Part shown: in pieces, positions 1 to 9,115 of the stretch
Numbering within the stretch: the first letter of the stretch is position 1
How the letters are laid out: every line of letters starts with the position of its first letter
Source of the DNA: Cellulomonas sp. RIT-PI-Y
GTDB lineage: Bacteria; Actinomycetota; Actinomycetes; Actinomycetales; Cellulomonadaceae
NCBI RefSeq assembly: GCF_025642745.1
Contig: NZ_JANZKP010000026.1
Span: 1-48,112, forward strand
Length of the DNA: 48,112 bases
Reading direction: 5' to 3'
Translations under genes and position numbers: made by a program
The notes under the pieces: generated by a model
Databases searched by the model: none
What the model saw: only the letters and a program-made list of their open reading frames with translations
Told to the model about the DNA's origin: nothing

Positions 1-309
1 CAGCGGGTCGCCGGTCAGCGGCATGCCCTTGCGCCAGGTGGTAGGCGGCAACTCATCGAACCGTAGGGGCACGAGTGCGCGGGTGGCGCGCATGAGGTCG
101 TGCATCCGGTCGTGCTCGGGGGTGACGTCCAAATCGGGGGTCATCACCGCTACCGACTCCTCCATGAGCGCGCCGTCGACGCGTTCGCGTTCGGCGGCGG
201 TGAGGCCCTTGCCGGACTTGATGATGCCGAGGATCTTGGGTTCCCGTCGCGACAGCACGTCGTACAGGGTGGCGAGGTCATCCGGGGGTAGTGCGTCGAA
301 CAGAACCAT
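1..309 (-). CDS. Partial ORF downstream of toxin; candidate immunity protein (3' end off window)
   Basis: The frame is open from an ATG at 309 to the window edge, giving 103 residues with no stop. It begins MVLFDALPPDDLATLYDVLS and looks soluble, helical and charged, with no signal peptide. A strong GGAGG ribosome site lies inside the end of the preceding toxin gene, and only 3 nt separate that gene's stop from this start, so the two are probably co-translated. I do not recognise the family. The immunity role is inferred only from position: in polymorphic toxin loci the gene directly after the toxin usually encodes the cognate inhibitor. The missing C-terminus limits any stronger statement. 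Confidence 0.6.
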   Translation of the reverse strand, partial: MVLFDALPPDDLATLYDVLSRREPKILGIIKSGKGLTAAERERVDGALMEESVAVMTPDLDVTPEHDRMHDLMRATRALVPLRFDELPPTTWRKGMPLTGDPL

Positions 310-312
310 GTT

Positions 313-1503
313 TCATCCTCCAAAGACGGTGACGACTTCACCGAACTCGTTGACGGTCACCGTGAGGCCGTCGTTGCCCCTATACCGCCAGGTCTGCTGC
401 TCTGGTTGCCAGATGGGATCGCGGGGCGGGTTGTCCACCAGCTCCTCGATCCGCTGCCGCCATGATCGACGTTGCACCATGCGTTCGACGCTGTGGTTGG
501 TGTACCCGGTGACCGCCCGCGGGTAGTCCTCCGGTGCGGCGTCCGGGCTACGGTAGCCGCCGCTGTCGCCCTCGCGGTTGAACACCTGGACCCGGTCGTC
601 CCCGGCGGCCTCGATCCCGGCGCGCACGGTGGCTTGTCCGGCCAGAGCCGCTCCGGCGGCGACGGCGGCCGCCGCGGCGGCCTCGGCAGGCACCCCGGCA
701 AGAGCCCCGACGCCGGTGGCGCTGAGCGCCAGCCCGCCACCGCCGAGCGCGATGCCGCCCTGCATGAGCATCAGACCGCCGACCAGTTCGGCCAGCAGGT
801 CGGGGTGCTGCACCAGGGCGTTGCCGAAGGACATGATCCCGTTGCCGAGGTCGGCGCCCAGGTCGGCCGCGCCGTGCCAGAGATCGGACCAGGTGCCGCC
901 GGCCTGGTCCCAGAAGCTCGGCGCGGAGTCGATCTCCTCGCCCGCCCGGTCGACGGCGGTCGCCGCGTCGTCGCCGGCCTCCTCGACCAGGTGACGGGCC
1001 GCGGCCAGCAGGAGGGTCGCCTCCTCGCGCAACGCGGTCCCGGGGTCCAGAGCCGGCTGCAGGCTTCCCGTTCCGGTCGCGCGGGAGAGGACGTCCGGCC
1101 TGTGCGACGTGGCGGCGCCGGAGGACCTGCCCGCGTCGCGAGCGAGGTCCGCGAGCACGGCGGCGGTGAGGCGATCGGCCGCCGCCCAGGTGTCGATCGC
1201 GGTGGAGGCCCGCAGCCGCGCGATGTCCACGGCGTCGGCGTAGTCGTCGAGCGCGGAGGCTGCCCGGTGGTAGCTCGCCACCGACCCGGCGAGGGCGGTG
1301 GCGATCGACTGGACGCTGCGGGGGAACTGCTCGGCGGCGGCGCCGGACCGGAAGACGGACCGGTCCACACCGAACAGGGAGATGCCCAGGTCCTCGACCC
1401 GGTAGCCGCGGCTGCGCAGATCGTCCGCGAACCGCCGAGCCGCGTGCGGGTCACCCTCGATCAGGTCGGCCGGCTCGGCGTGCGCGCTGAGGACGCCGGT
1501 CAC
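313..1503 (-). CDS. Type VII-type polymorphic toxin, C-terminal DUF4258-like domain
   Basis: A 396-residue protein starting at a GTG that overlaps the stop of the upstream WXG-like gene (GTGA). A longer frame exists upstream but it reads through that gene out of phase. Residues about 1-190 are helical and Ala/Asp-rich, like type VII secretion signal domains. About 225-310 is a Gly/Ala-rich hydrophobic segment, common before toxin tips in actinobacterial WXG toxins. The last 66 or so residues contain TNHSVERMVQRR, then NPP, then a WRYRG strand and a final GEVVTVFGG. This matches the layout of DUF4258-like domains (H..eRM..R, strand-rich tail), which I take as a probable RNase-type toxin. The toxin call is inference from architecture; the exact fold and target are unproven. 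Confidence 0.7.
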   Translation of the reverse strand: MTGVLSAHAEPADLIEGDPHAARRFADDLRSRGYRVEDLGISLFGVDRSVFRSGAAAEQFPRSVQSIATALAGSVASYHRAASALDDYADAVDIARLRASTAIDTWAAADRLTAAVLADLARDAGRSSGAATSHRPDVLSRATGTGSLQPALDPGTALREEATLLLAAARHLVEEAGDDAATAVDRAGEEIDSAPSFWDQAGGTWSDLWHGAADLGADLGNGIMSFGNALVQHPDLLAELVGGLMLMQGGIALGGGGLALSATGVGALAGVPAEAAAAAAVAAGAALAGQATVRAGIEAAGDDRVQVFNREGDSGGYRSPDAAPEDYPRAVTGYTNHSVERMVQRRSWRQRIEELVDNPPRDPIWQPEQQTWRYRGNDGLTVTVNEFGEVVTVFGG

Positions 1504-1781
1504 CGTGGTCGGCCGATCGTCGCGGCCATCCGGGCGTCGATCGCCGCATAGGCCCGCGCGGTGGCCTCGGTCCGCAGTGCCAGCTCGGCGACGTCCGCGG
1601 TCGCGTTCCGGGTGGCGGTCCCGGACCGGGTCCGGAAGCGGTCGAGCGCGCGGTCGAGCCGATCGTGCCCCATCGGCTCCGGAGCGAGCGGCGACACCGC
1701 GGCCAGGTCGGACTCGACGAGGCGGATCGTGTGCGCGAGTGCCGCGATCCCGTCGACATCGACATCGAGACGACTGGACAT
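1500..1781 (-). CDS. Small helical WXG100/ESX-like protein
   Basis: A 93-residue protein. The ATG at 1781 is preceded by a GGGGA ribosome site; an ATG 26 codons further upstream has none. The sequence is almost all helix, with heptad-like spacing and no signal peptide. No clear W-x-G is visible, so the match to the WXG100 family rests on size, helicity and its place just before a toxin with a type VII-like N-terminus. Its stop overlaps the toxin's GTG start by 4 nt, which suggests coupled translation. By analogy it could be a secretion partner or chaperone of the toxin; that is inference. Confidence 0.65.
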   Translation of the reverse strand: MSSRLDVDVDGIAALAHTIRLVESDLAAVSPLAPEPMGHDRLDRALDRFRTRSGTATRNATADVAELALRTEATARAYAAIDARMAATIGRPR

Positions 1782-1942
1782 GATTTCCCCGTTCTGATCG
1801 CACCGTCGATCGGAGAATAGGGTGTCGACAATGTCGACGTACAATCGCCATAAATGCACAATATGCGAGATCCCGGCATATCGTCCTGGCGTGCGCTCAG
1901 CTGTGGGCCGCGCGTGTCGGACCCCGGACGTAGGCTCGCCCC
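1782..1942. promoter_or_regulatory. Divergent intergenic region between toxin operon and uvrB, with TGTCGAC repeats
   Basis: This 161-nt gap is clearly more AT-rich than its surroundings. It carries TGTCGACA (1823-1830, a perfect palindrome) and TGTCGAC again at 1832-1838, 9 nt apart. It probably holds the minus-strand promoter for the toxin operon as well as the uvrB promoter at its right end. No LexA-type TCGAAC half-site is visible here. Confidence 0.5.
1931..1936 (+). promoter_or_regulatory. Putative -10 element of uvrB (leaderless)
   Basis: TAGGCT ends 6 nt before the uvrB ATG, and no Shine-Dalgarno sequence fits between them. Transcription would start at or next to the ATG. This spacing recurs at many genes in the window. 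No convincing -35 element is seen. Confidence 0.6.
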
Positions 1943-4045
<2,103 letters not shown>

Positions 4046-4058
4046 GACGGAGACCCGG

Positions 4059-4502
4059 ATGGACGTCCAGATCGTGATCGACTGCCACGGCCCGCGCGCG
4101 CTCGGCGCGTTCTGGATCACCGCGCTGGGCTACGCCGAGGAGCCCCCGCCGCCGCCGTTCGGCGACTGGGACGAGGCGATGGACGCCTGGGGCCTCGGCC
4201 CTGACGACGACCGCGACCCCGCCTACGCGATCGTCGACCCGGACGGCCGGGGTCCGCGGATCTTCTTCCAGAAGGTCCCCGACGACAAGACCGTGAAGAA
4301 CCGGGTGCACCTGGACGTGCGGTTCTCCGCGACCCGGGGCATCGCGACGACCGACCGGCCGGCCAAGCTCGCGGCCGCCCGGGAGCACGCGCAGACCCTG
4401 GTCGCCGCGGGTGCCACCGTCCTGAACGAGGTCGACGACGAGCGCGAGGGCGCCTGGGTGGTGCTCGCCGACCCCGAGGGCAACGAGTTCTGCGTGACGT
4501 GA
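4059..4502 (+). CDS. VOC (glyoxalase/bleomycin-resistance) family protein
   Basis: A 147-residue protein 13 nt after uvrB, probably on the same transcript. Paired beta-alpha-beta-beta-beta modules are suggested by MDVQIVIDCHGPRALGAFW at the N-terminus and by the C-terminal WVVLADPEGNEFCVT, the typical second-module ending of VOC proteins. NRVHLDVRF in the middle supplies a likely metal or substrate histidine. This resembles the small glyoxalase-like group common in actinobacteria. The substrate cannot be told from the sequence, and the link to repair is positional only. Confidence 0.8.
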   Translation: MDVQIVIDCHGPRALGAFWITALGYAEEPPPPPFGDWDEAMDAWGLGPDDDRDPAYAIVDPDGRGPRIFFQKVPDDKTVKNRVHLDVRFSATRGIATTDRPAKLAAAREHAQTLVAAGATVLNEVDDEREGAWVVLADPEGNEFCVT

Positions 4503-4543
4503 GACACGTCGCAGGTCATGTCGTGGATCCGGGACCGATGACC

Positions 4544-4549
4544 TAGGCT
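4544..4549 (+). promoter_or_regulatory. Putative -10 element of the terC riboswitch transcript
   Basis: TAGGCT lies about 11 nt before the first conserved riboswitch bases. A transcript from here would carry the whole aptamer plus a leader of roughly 135 nt to the terC start. No clear -35 element is visible. Confidence 0.55.
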
Positions 4550-4555
4550 GTCCCC

Positions 4556-4655
4556 GCTGTGGAGGGGAGTATCCCGTCACGGTGTCCCCGTCATCACGGT
4601 CGCCTCTGTCGCCGACCCGGGGGCATCGGCCCGTCTGGGTAGGGAGAGACCTCCG
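4556..4655 (+). promoter_or_regulatory. yybP-ykoY (Mn2+-sensing) riboswitch aptamer
   Basis: The two conserved blocks of this class are present and paired. The 5' block GGAGGGGAGTA is at 4561-4571 and the 3' block AGGGAGAGACCTCC ends at 4654. GGAGG (4561-4565) and CCTCC (4650-4654) close the basal helix. Between them are a CCCGTCATCACGG arm and a GC-rich helix. The class is established as a Mn2+ sensor that often precedes TerC/Alx-type exporters, which is exactly what follows here. Confidence 0.88.
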
Positions 4656-4683
4656 GTACCTCGTCCACCCCTTGTACCGGAGG
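4650..4683 (+). promoter_or_regulatory. Riboswitch expression platform: hairpin sequestering the terC Shine-Dalgarno
   Basis: CCTCCGGTAC (4650-4659) is a perfect 10-bp complement of GTACCGGAGG (4674-4683). The right arm contains the GGAGG ribosome site 8 nt before the terC ATG. The left arm shares CCTCC with the aptamer's basal helix. The two helices therefore exclude each other: metal-bound aptamer should free the ribosome site (translational on-switch). The mechanism is inferred from base pairing. Confidence 0.75.
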
Positions 4684-4691
4684 AAACATCC

Positions 4692-5735
4692 ATGTCAGTT
4701 GACCTGTGGGTCTGGCTGGTCACCGGGGCCGGTGTCCTCGGCCTCGTCGTCTTCGACTTCTACGCGCACGTGCGGACCCCGCACGCGCCGACGTTCCGCG
4801 AATCCGCGATCTGGTCGGCGGTCTACATCGGCCTGGCCGTGGTCTTCGGCGTCGGGCTGGGCGCGGTGTGGGGCTGGGGCCACGGCACCGAGTACTTCAC
4901 CGGGTATGTCACCGAGAAGGCGCTCTCGGTGGACAACCTGTTCATCTTCCTCATCATCATGACCAAGTTCGCGGTGCCACGGATCTACCAGCAGAAGGTG
5001 CTGCTGGTCGGTGTCGCCATCGCGCTGGTGCTGCGCACGGTGTTCATCCTGGTCGGCGCCGCGGCGATCGAGCAGTGGTCCTGGGTGTTCTACCTGTTCG
5101 GCGCGTACCTGGTGTACACCGGCATCAACCTGGCCCGGGAGAAGCACGAGCCGGGCGAGGTCGACCACGCGAGCGAGCGCAAGGACGGCCTGACCGTCCG
5201 CCTGCTCAAGCGGGTGCTGCCCACCGTGGACGAGTACCACGAGGACAAGCTGACCACCCGGATCGACGGCAAGCGGTTCATCACGCCGATGCTGCTGGTG
5301 ATGGTCGCGATCGGCTCCACCGACGTGATCTTCGCGCTGGACTCGATCCCGGCGATCTACGGCATCACGCAGGAGCCGTACATCGTCTTCACCGCCAACG
5401 CCTTCGCCCTGCTCGGCCTGCGCCAGCTGTACTTCCTGCTCGGTGGCCTGCTGGAGCGCCTGGTCTACCTGTCCCAGGGGCTGGCGTTCATCCTGGGCTT
5501 CATCGGCGTCAAGCTGGTGCTGCACGCCATGCACACCAACGAGCTGAGCTTCATCAACGGCGGCGAGCACGTCGAGTGGGCGCCGGAGATCCCGACCGTG
5601 GTCTCGCTGCTGGTCATCCTCGGCACCCTGACGGTGGCCACCGTCGCCTCGCTGATCAAGACCCGCCGGGACAAGCAGGCCGAGGTGACCCCGACGGTCG
5701 CCGACGACCCGACCCCGATCGCCAAGGAGAGCTGA
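4692..5735 (+). CDS. TerC family membrane protein, probable Mn2+ exporter (copy 1)
   Basis: A 347-residue multi-pass membrane protein with the TerC signatures KALSVDNLFIF and IFALDSIPAIYG; their aspartates are the conserved metal-site candidates. Eight or so hydrophobic segments are visible with a charged cytosolic loop (about residues 150-195) and a polar C-terminal tail. The start has GGAGG 8 nt upstream, controlled by the riboswitch hairpin. TerC/Alx/MeeF-type proteins under yybP-ykoY control are known to lower cellular Mn2+. That role is transferred here from family plus riboswitch; tellurium resistance is a historical label and not supported by context. Confidence 0.88.
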   Translation: MSVDLWVWLVTGAGVLGLVVFDFYAHVRTPHAPTFRESAIWSAVYIGLAVVFGVGLGAVWGWGHGTEYFTGYVTEKALSVDNLFIFLIIMTKFAVPRIYQQKVLLVGVAIALVLRTVFILVGAAAIEQWSWVFYLFGAYLVYTGINLAREKHEPGEVDHASERKDGLTVRLLKRVLPTVDEYHEDKLTTRIDGKRFITPMLLVMVAIGSTDVIFALDSIPAIYGITQEPYIVFTANAFALLGLRQLYFLLGGLLERLVYLSQGLAFILGFIGVKLVLHAMHTNELSFINGGEHVEWAPEIPTVVSLLVILGTLTVATVASLIKTRRDKQAEVTPTVADDPTPIAKES

Positions 5736-5744
5736 CCCACCCGC

Positions 5745-6755
5745 ATGGATGTCTCCCCCCTGATCTGGTGCGTGTCGATCGGCGTGGCCCTGGCCATCCT
5801 GTTCGTGGACGTGGCGGTGGTCGGCCGACGACCGCACGTTCCGAGCACCGCCGAGTGCCTGCGTTACCTGGGGGTCTACATCGGGTTGGCCCTGGTGTTC
5901 GCCGGTGTCGTCGCCCTGACCTGGGGCACGGCACCGGCGGGCGAGTTCGTCGCCGGCTGGCTGACCGAGTACTCGTTGTCGGTGGACAACCTGTTCGTGT
6001 TCCTGCTGATCATGACCCGGTTCGCGGTGCCACGGCAGTTCCAGCAGACCGCGCTGCTGGTGGGGATCATCCTGGCCCTGGTGTTCCGCGGGATCTTCAT
6101 CGCGCTCGGCGCGACCGTGATCGCGCACTTCTCCTGGGTGTTCTACCTGTTCGGCGTGTTCCTGATCTGGACCGCGGTCAAGGTGGCCCGGGAGGGCGTG
6201 GGGGACGACGCCGACTCCGACGGCGAGGGCGACTACACCCCGCCGGCGCTGGTCCGGATGGTGCAACGCTTCCTGCCGACCTCCGACCGGTTCGACGGCG
6301 TGCGCCTGACCGCCCGGGTCGACGGGCGCCGGGTGGTCACCCCGATGCTGCTGGTGCTGATCGCGATCGGCGCCACCGACCTGCTGTTCGCCTTCGACTC
6401 GATCCCCGCGGTGTTCGGGGTCACCCGGGAGCCGTACCTGGTGCTGATGGCGAACGTCTTCGCCCTGATGGGCCTGCGGCAGCTGTACTTCCTGCTCGGC
6501 GGGCTGCTGTCGAGGCTGCGGTACCTGAACATCGGACTGGGCGTCCTGCTCGGGTTCATCGGGGTCAAGCTGGTGTTCCAGGCCCTGGCTGAGAACTCGT
6601 TGCCGTTCCTCAACGGTGGTGAGCCGGTCGGCTGGGCGCCCGAGCCGCCGACCTGGGTGTCGCTGGCGGTGATCGTGGTCATCCTCGGCGTGACCGCGTT
6701 GACCAGTGTCGCGGCGGCCCGCCGCGACGAGCGACGGGCCGCGGTCGACTCCTAG
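5745..6755 (+). CDS. TerC family membrane protein, probable Mn2+ exporter (copy 2)
   Basis: A 336-residue paralogue 9 nt after copy 1, with no promoter between them. It repeats the same blocks: YSLSVDNLFVFLLIMTRF, LLFAFDSIPAVFGVTREPY and LRQLYFLLGGLLSRL. The intracellular loop is more acidic (DDADSDGEGD). The two copies align end to end, so this is a tandem duplication that has diverged. Because the riboswitch lies only before copy 1, both are probably controlled together by transcript level or coupling. Its stop codon interlocks with that of the convergent YciI gene on a shared CTAG. Confidence 0.87.
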   Translation: MDVSPLIWCVSIGVALAILFVDVAVVGRRPHVPSTAECLRYLGVYIGLALVFAGVVALTWGTAPAGEFVAGWLTEYSLSVDNLFVFLLIMTRFAVPRQFQQTALLVGIILALVFRGIFIALGATVIAHFSWVFYLFGVFLIWTAVKVAREGVGDDADSDGEGDYTPPALVRMVQRFLPTSDRFDGVRLTARVDGRRVVTPMLLVLIAIGATDLLFAFDSIPAVFGVTREPYLVLMANVFALMGLRQLYFLLGGLLSRLRYLNIGLGVLLGFIGVKLVFQALAENSLPFLNGGEPVGWAPEPPTWVSLAVIVVILGVTALTSVAAARRDERRAAVDS

Positions 6756-7039
6756 GCCTGCGCCCAGGGGCCGATCACGAGCTTCCACTCCCGGACGCCG
6801 ACCGCGCTGATCACCCCGGCCCGCGCGAACGGGTCGTCGGCCAGCAGCCGGTCCAGCTCCGCGCGGTCCGCGGTCTCGAACACCAGCAGGGCGCCCGGCG
6901 CGCCGTCGGTGTACGGCCCGGAGCCGTGCAGCAGGCCGCGGTCGGCGAGAGCGCGCAGGTAGTCGCGGTGCGTCGGGCGGACCTCGTCCTGCAGGTCCGT
7001 GCGCTGGTCGTAGCTGTACTCCACGGCGAAGAGCGTCAT
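6752..7039 (-). CDS. YciI-like (YCII-related) small protein
   Basis: A 95-residue ferredoxin-like-fold protein. It has the RPTHRDYLRALADRG helix with the family's H-x3-L pattern, LLVFETADRAEL in the middle, and DDPFARAGVISAV near the C-terminus, typical of the family's D-P-F motif. The biochemical role is mostly unknown for the family. The ATG at 7039 has no ribosome site but has TATCGT 6 nt upstream (leaderless). It is convergent with terC copy 2 and divergent from the acyl-CoA dehydrogenase gene. Confidence 0.85.
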   Translation of the reverse strand: MTLFAVEYSYDQRTDLQDEVRPTHRDYLRALADRGLLHGSGPYTDGAPGALLVFETADRAELDRLLADDPFARAGVISAVGVREWKLVIGPWAQA

Positions 7040-7074
7040 GGCGTCACGATACCCGCGGTGGCAGGGTGGGCGGC
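7040..7074. promoter_or_regulatory. 35-nt divergent promoter region with two leaderless -10 elements
   Basis: On the minus strand TATCGT (7046-7051) lies 6 nt from the YciI start. On the plus strand CAGGGT (7062-7067) lies 7 nt from the dehydrogenase ATG. Neither start has a Shine-Dalgarno sequence. The plus-strand hexamer is a weak match. Confidence 0.5.
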
Positions 7075-8214
7075 ATGATCCTCACCGAGCAGCTGCTGGA
7101 CGGCATCGCCGCGCGGGCCGCGACGCACGACCGCGAGAACACCTTCCCGCACGACGACCTGGCCGACCTGCGCTCCGCCGGTTACCTCACCGCCTTCGTC
7201 CCGGCCGCGCTGGGCGGCGCCGACCTCACCCTGGAGGAGGTCGCGCGGGAGCAGGTCCGGCTCGCCGGGGCCGCCCCGGCGACCGCGCTCTCGGTCAACA
7301 TGCATCTGGTGGTCACCGGCATCGCCGCGCTGCTGCACCGCTCCGGCGACGACTCGCTGCGCTTCGTGCTGGAGGAGGCCGCGGCGGGGGAGGTCTTCGC
7401 GTTCGGGAACTCCGAGGGCGGCAACGACCTGGTGATGTTCGACTCCCGCACCCGCGCCGAGCGTCAGCCCGACGGCGGCTACCGGTTCACCGGGACCAAG
7501 ATCTTCACCTCGCTGTCCCCGGTGTGGACCCGGCTGGCGACCTTCGGCCGGGACGACTCCGACCCGGAGCACCCGGTGCTGGTGCACGGCGTCGTCGCCC
7601 GGGAGGACGGCGGGACGACCAGCAGGGACGACTGGGACACGCTCGGCATGCGGGCGACCCAGAGCTGCACCACCGTGCTGGACGGCGCCCCCGCACATCC
7701 CTCCCGCCTGGTGCGCACGCTGCCGGTCGGTCCCAGTGCCGACCCGTACATCCTGCGGCTGTTCCAGGTGTTCGAGATCCTGCTCGCGGCGGTCTACACC
7801 GGGATCGGCCGTCGCGGCCTCGACCTGGCCGTGGCCGCGGCCCGCCGTCGCACCTCGATGAAGCGGGACGGCGCGTCGCTGGCCACCGACCCGGACATCC
7901 GCTGGCGGATCGCCGACGCCGGGATCCTGCAGCAGGGCATCGAGCCCCAGGTGTGGTCCCTGGCCCGGGACGTCGATCAGGGCGTCGATCACGGACCGCT
8001 GTGGTTCGCGCAGGTGGTGGGCCTCAAGGTCCGTGCCACCGAGACCGCCCGCGCGGTGGTCGACGGCGCGGTCCGGGTGAGCGGCGGCGGCACCTACTTC
8101 GCCGGGAACGAGCTCGGGCGGCTGTACCGGGACGTGCTGGCCGGTCTGTTCCACCCGTCCGACGACGAGTCCGCCCACGCGACCGTGGCGAACGCCCTGC
8201 TCGGACCGGCCTAG
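7075..8214 (+). CDS. Acyl-CoA dehydrogenase family flavoprotein
   Basis: A 379-residue protein with the three-part acyl-CoA dehydrogenase layout. An N-terminal helical part holds HDRENTFPHDDLADLRSAGY and the FVPAALGGADL turn. A middle beta domain holds GGYRFTGTKIFTSLSP, the usual FAD-contact strand, and DDWDTLGMRATQS, the family's D-x-LG-MR-T-S motif. The C-terminal helical domain ends with VSGGGTYFAGNELGRLYRDVLAG. It would oxidise an acyl-CoA or related substrate; some relatives are flavin monooxygenases, so the reaction is open. I chose ATG 7075 over the ATG 9 nt earlier from the -10 spacing. Its stop shares CTAG with the convergent gene. Confidence 0.88.
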   Translation: MILTEQLLDGIAARAATHDRENTFPHDDLADLRSAGYLTAFVPAALGGADLTLEEVAREQVRLAGAAPATALSVNMHLVVTGIAALLHRSGDDSLRFVLEEAAAGEVFAFGNSEGGNDLVMFDSRTRAERQPDGGYRFTGTKIFTSLSPVWTRLATFGRDDSDPEHPVLVHGVVAREDGGTTSRDDWDTLGMRATQSCTTVLDGAPAHPSRLVRTLPVGPSADPYILRLFQVFEILLAAVYTGIGRRGLDLAVAAARRRTSMKRDGASLATDPDIRWRIADAGILQQGIEPQVWSLARDVDQGVDHGPLWFAQVVGLKVRATETARAVVDGAVRVSGGGTYFAGNELGRLYRDVLAGLFHPSDDESAHATVANALLGPA

Positions 8215-9026
8215 ACGTTCGGGTCCAGGCCGGGGACCAGCGTGCACCACTCGCCGCCGTCGGTGCGGCCGCCGCAGGTGTCCGCGAAGGTCTGGTAGCC
8301 GCTGCCGGGCCGGGACTCGTCGTACAGGGTGTCGCAGGACTCCCAGTCACCGGCGGCGCAGGCGTCGTAGAGGGCGTCCATCGCCGGGTCGTCGCCCCGG
8401 TCGTTGACGCACCAGCGCGCGTCGTTGCCACGGTTGCCGCAGCTGGCGCCGAAGTCCAGATAGGAGCTGTTGCCCGGCGACTGGGCGTAGAGGTCGTCGC
8501 AGGACGTGAGGTCGCCCGCCGTGCAGTCGTCCCACAGGGCGTCCAGCGCCGGGTCGTCCCCGTAGCCGAGCGGGATCACGTTGCTCCCGGCCAGCTCCTC
8601 GCACAGCACGTTCGAGTTCACCGACTGCCGGCCGGCGCAGCTGGCGCCGAACGCCTCGTCGTCCGAGTACGCCGGGGACGCGAAGTACAGGTCGTCGCAG
8701 GAGGCGAGCGTCCCGGTCGCGCACTCGGCGCGCAGCGCGGCCCGGTCGGTGTTGCCCGAGGCGGTGGTGCCGATCAGGATCAGGGCGATCAGCAGGTAGA
8801 GGCCGGTCTGCAGGCTGCCCAGGATGATGCCGGTCAGGCCCATCCCGGAGCCCATCCCGTGCAGCCGGCGCCGGTGGCGGGTCGCGGAGACGCCCAGGGC
8901 GACGGCGACCGGCCCCAGCCCGACCAGCCCGGTGACCAGGGCCGCGATGCCCCGCCCGTCCCGCGGCGCGCGGCGCACCGGCGGCGGGAACGCCATGCTC
9001 GGCGCCGGGACGGGGTAGCCGGACAT
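8211..9026 (-). CDS. DUF4190-type membrane protein with three C-x7-C-x19-C repeats
   Basis: A 271-residue protein. Residues 1-25 are Pro-rich and cytosolic, 26-50 and 60-88 are membrane segments of the DUF4190 type, and the rest is probably outside the cell. The outer part holds three repeats, each with cysteines spaced C-x7-C-x19-C-x9/11-C: 102/110/130/142, 168/176/196/206 and 223/231/251/261. Around them the text is conserved (GD..SCDDLY..SP, then FGASCG.R). The even cysteine number suggests disulfides. The function is unknown. GAGGAG precedes the ATG. The next gene (9116-10318) is a paralogue with two more repeats. Confidence 0.8.
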   Translation of the reverse strand: MSGYPVPAPSMAFPPPVRRAPRDGRGIAALVTGLVGLGPVAVALGVSATRHRRRLHGMGSGMGLTGIILGSLQTGLYLLIALILIGTTASGNTDRAALRAECATGTLASCDDLYFASPAYSDDEAFGASCAGRQSVNSNVLCEELAGSNVIPLGYGDDPALDALWDDCTAGDLTSCDDLYAQSPGNSSYLDFGASCGNRGNDARWCVNDRGDDPAMDALYDACAAGDWESCDTLYDESRPGSGYQTFADTCGGRTDGGEWCTLVPGLDPNV

Positions 9027-9067
9027 CGGTCTCCTCGGATCGGGGGCTTCGGCGACTCTACGGTGTG

Positions 9068-9106
9068 CCGGAGGGGCCGGGCGACCGCGTCACCCGACCC
9101 CTCCGG
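9068..9106 (-). terminator. Hairpin between the two DUF4190 genes, probable terminator
   Basis: A 14-bp stem with one mismatch (arms 9068-9081 and 9093-9106, 11-nt loop) follows the stop of the 9116-10318 gene on the minus strand. There is no U-tract, as is usual at this GC content. It may stop or weaken readthrough into the paralogue. Confidence 0.6.
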
Positions 9107-9115
9107 TCAGCCGTG

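Noticed and set aside
1782..1942. LexA box before uvrB
   Set aside because: TGTCGACA is palindromic but lacks the GAAC...GTTC core of actinobacterial LexA sites.
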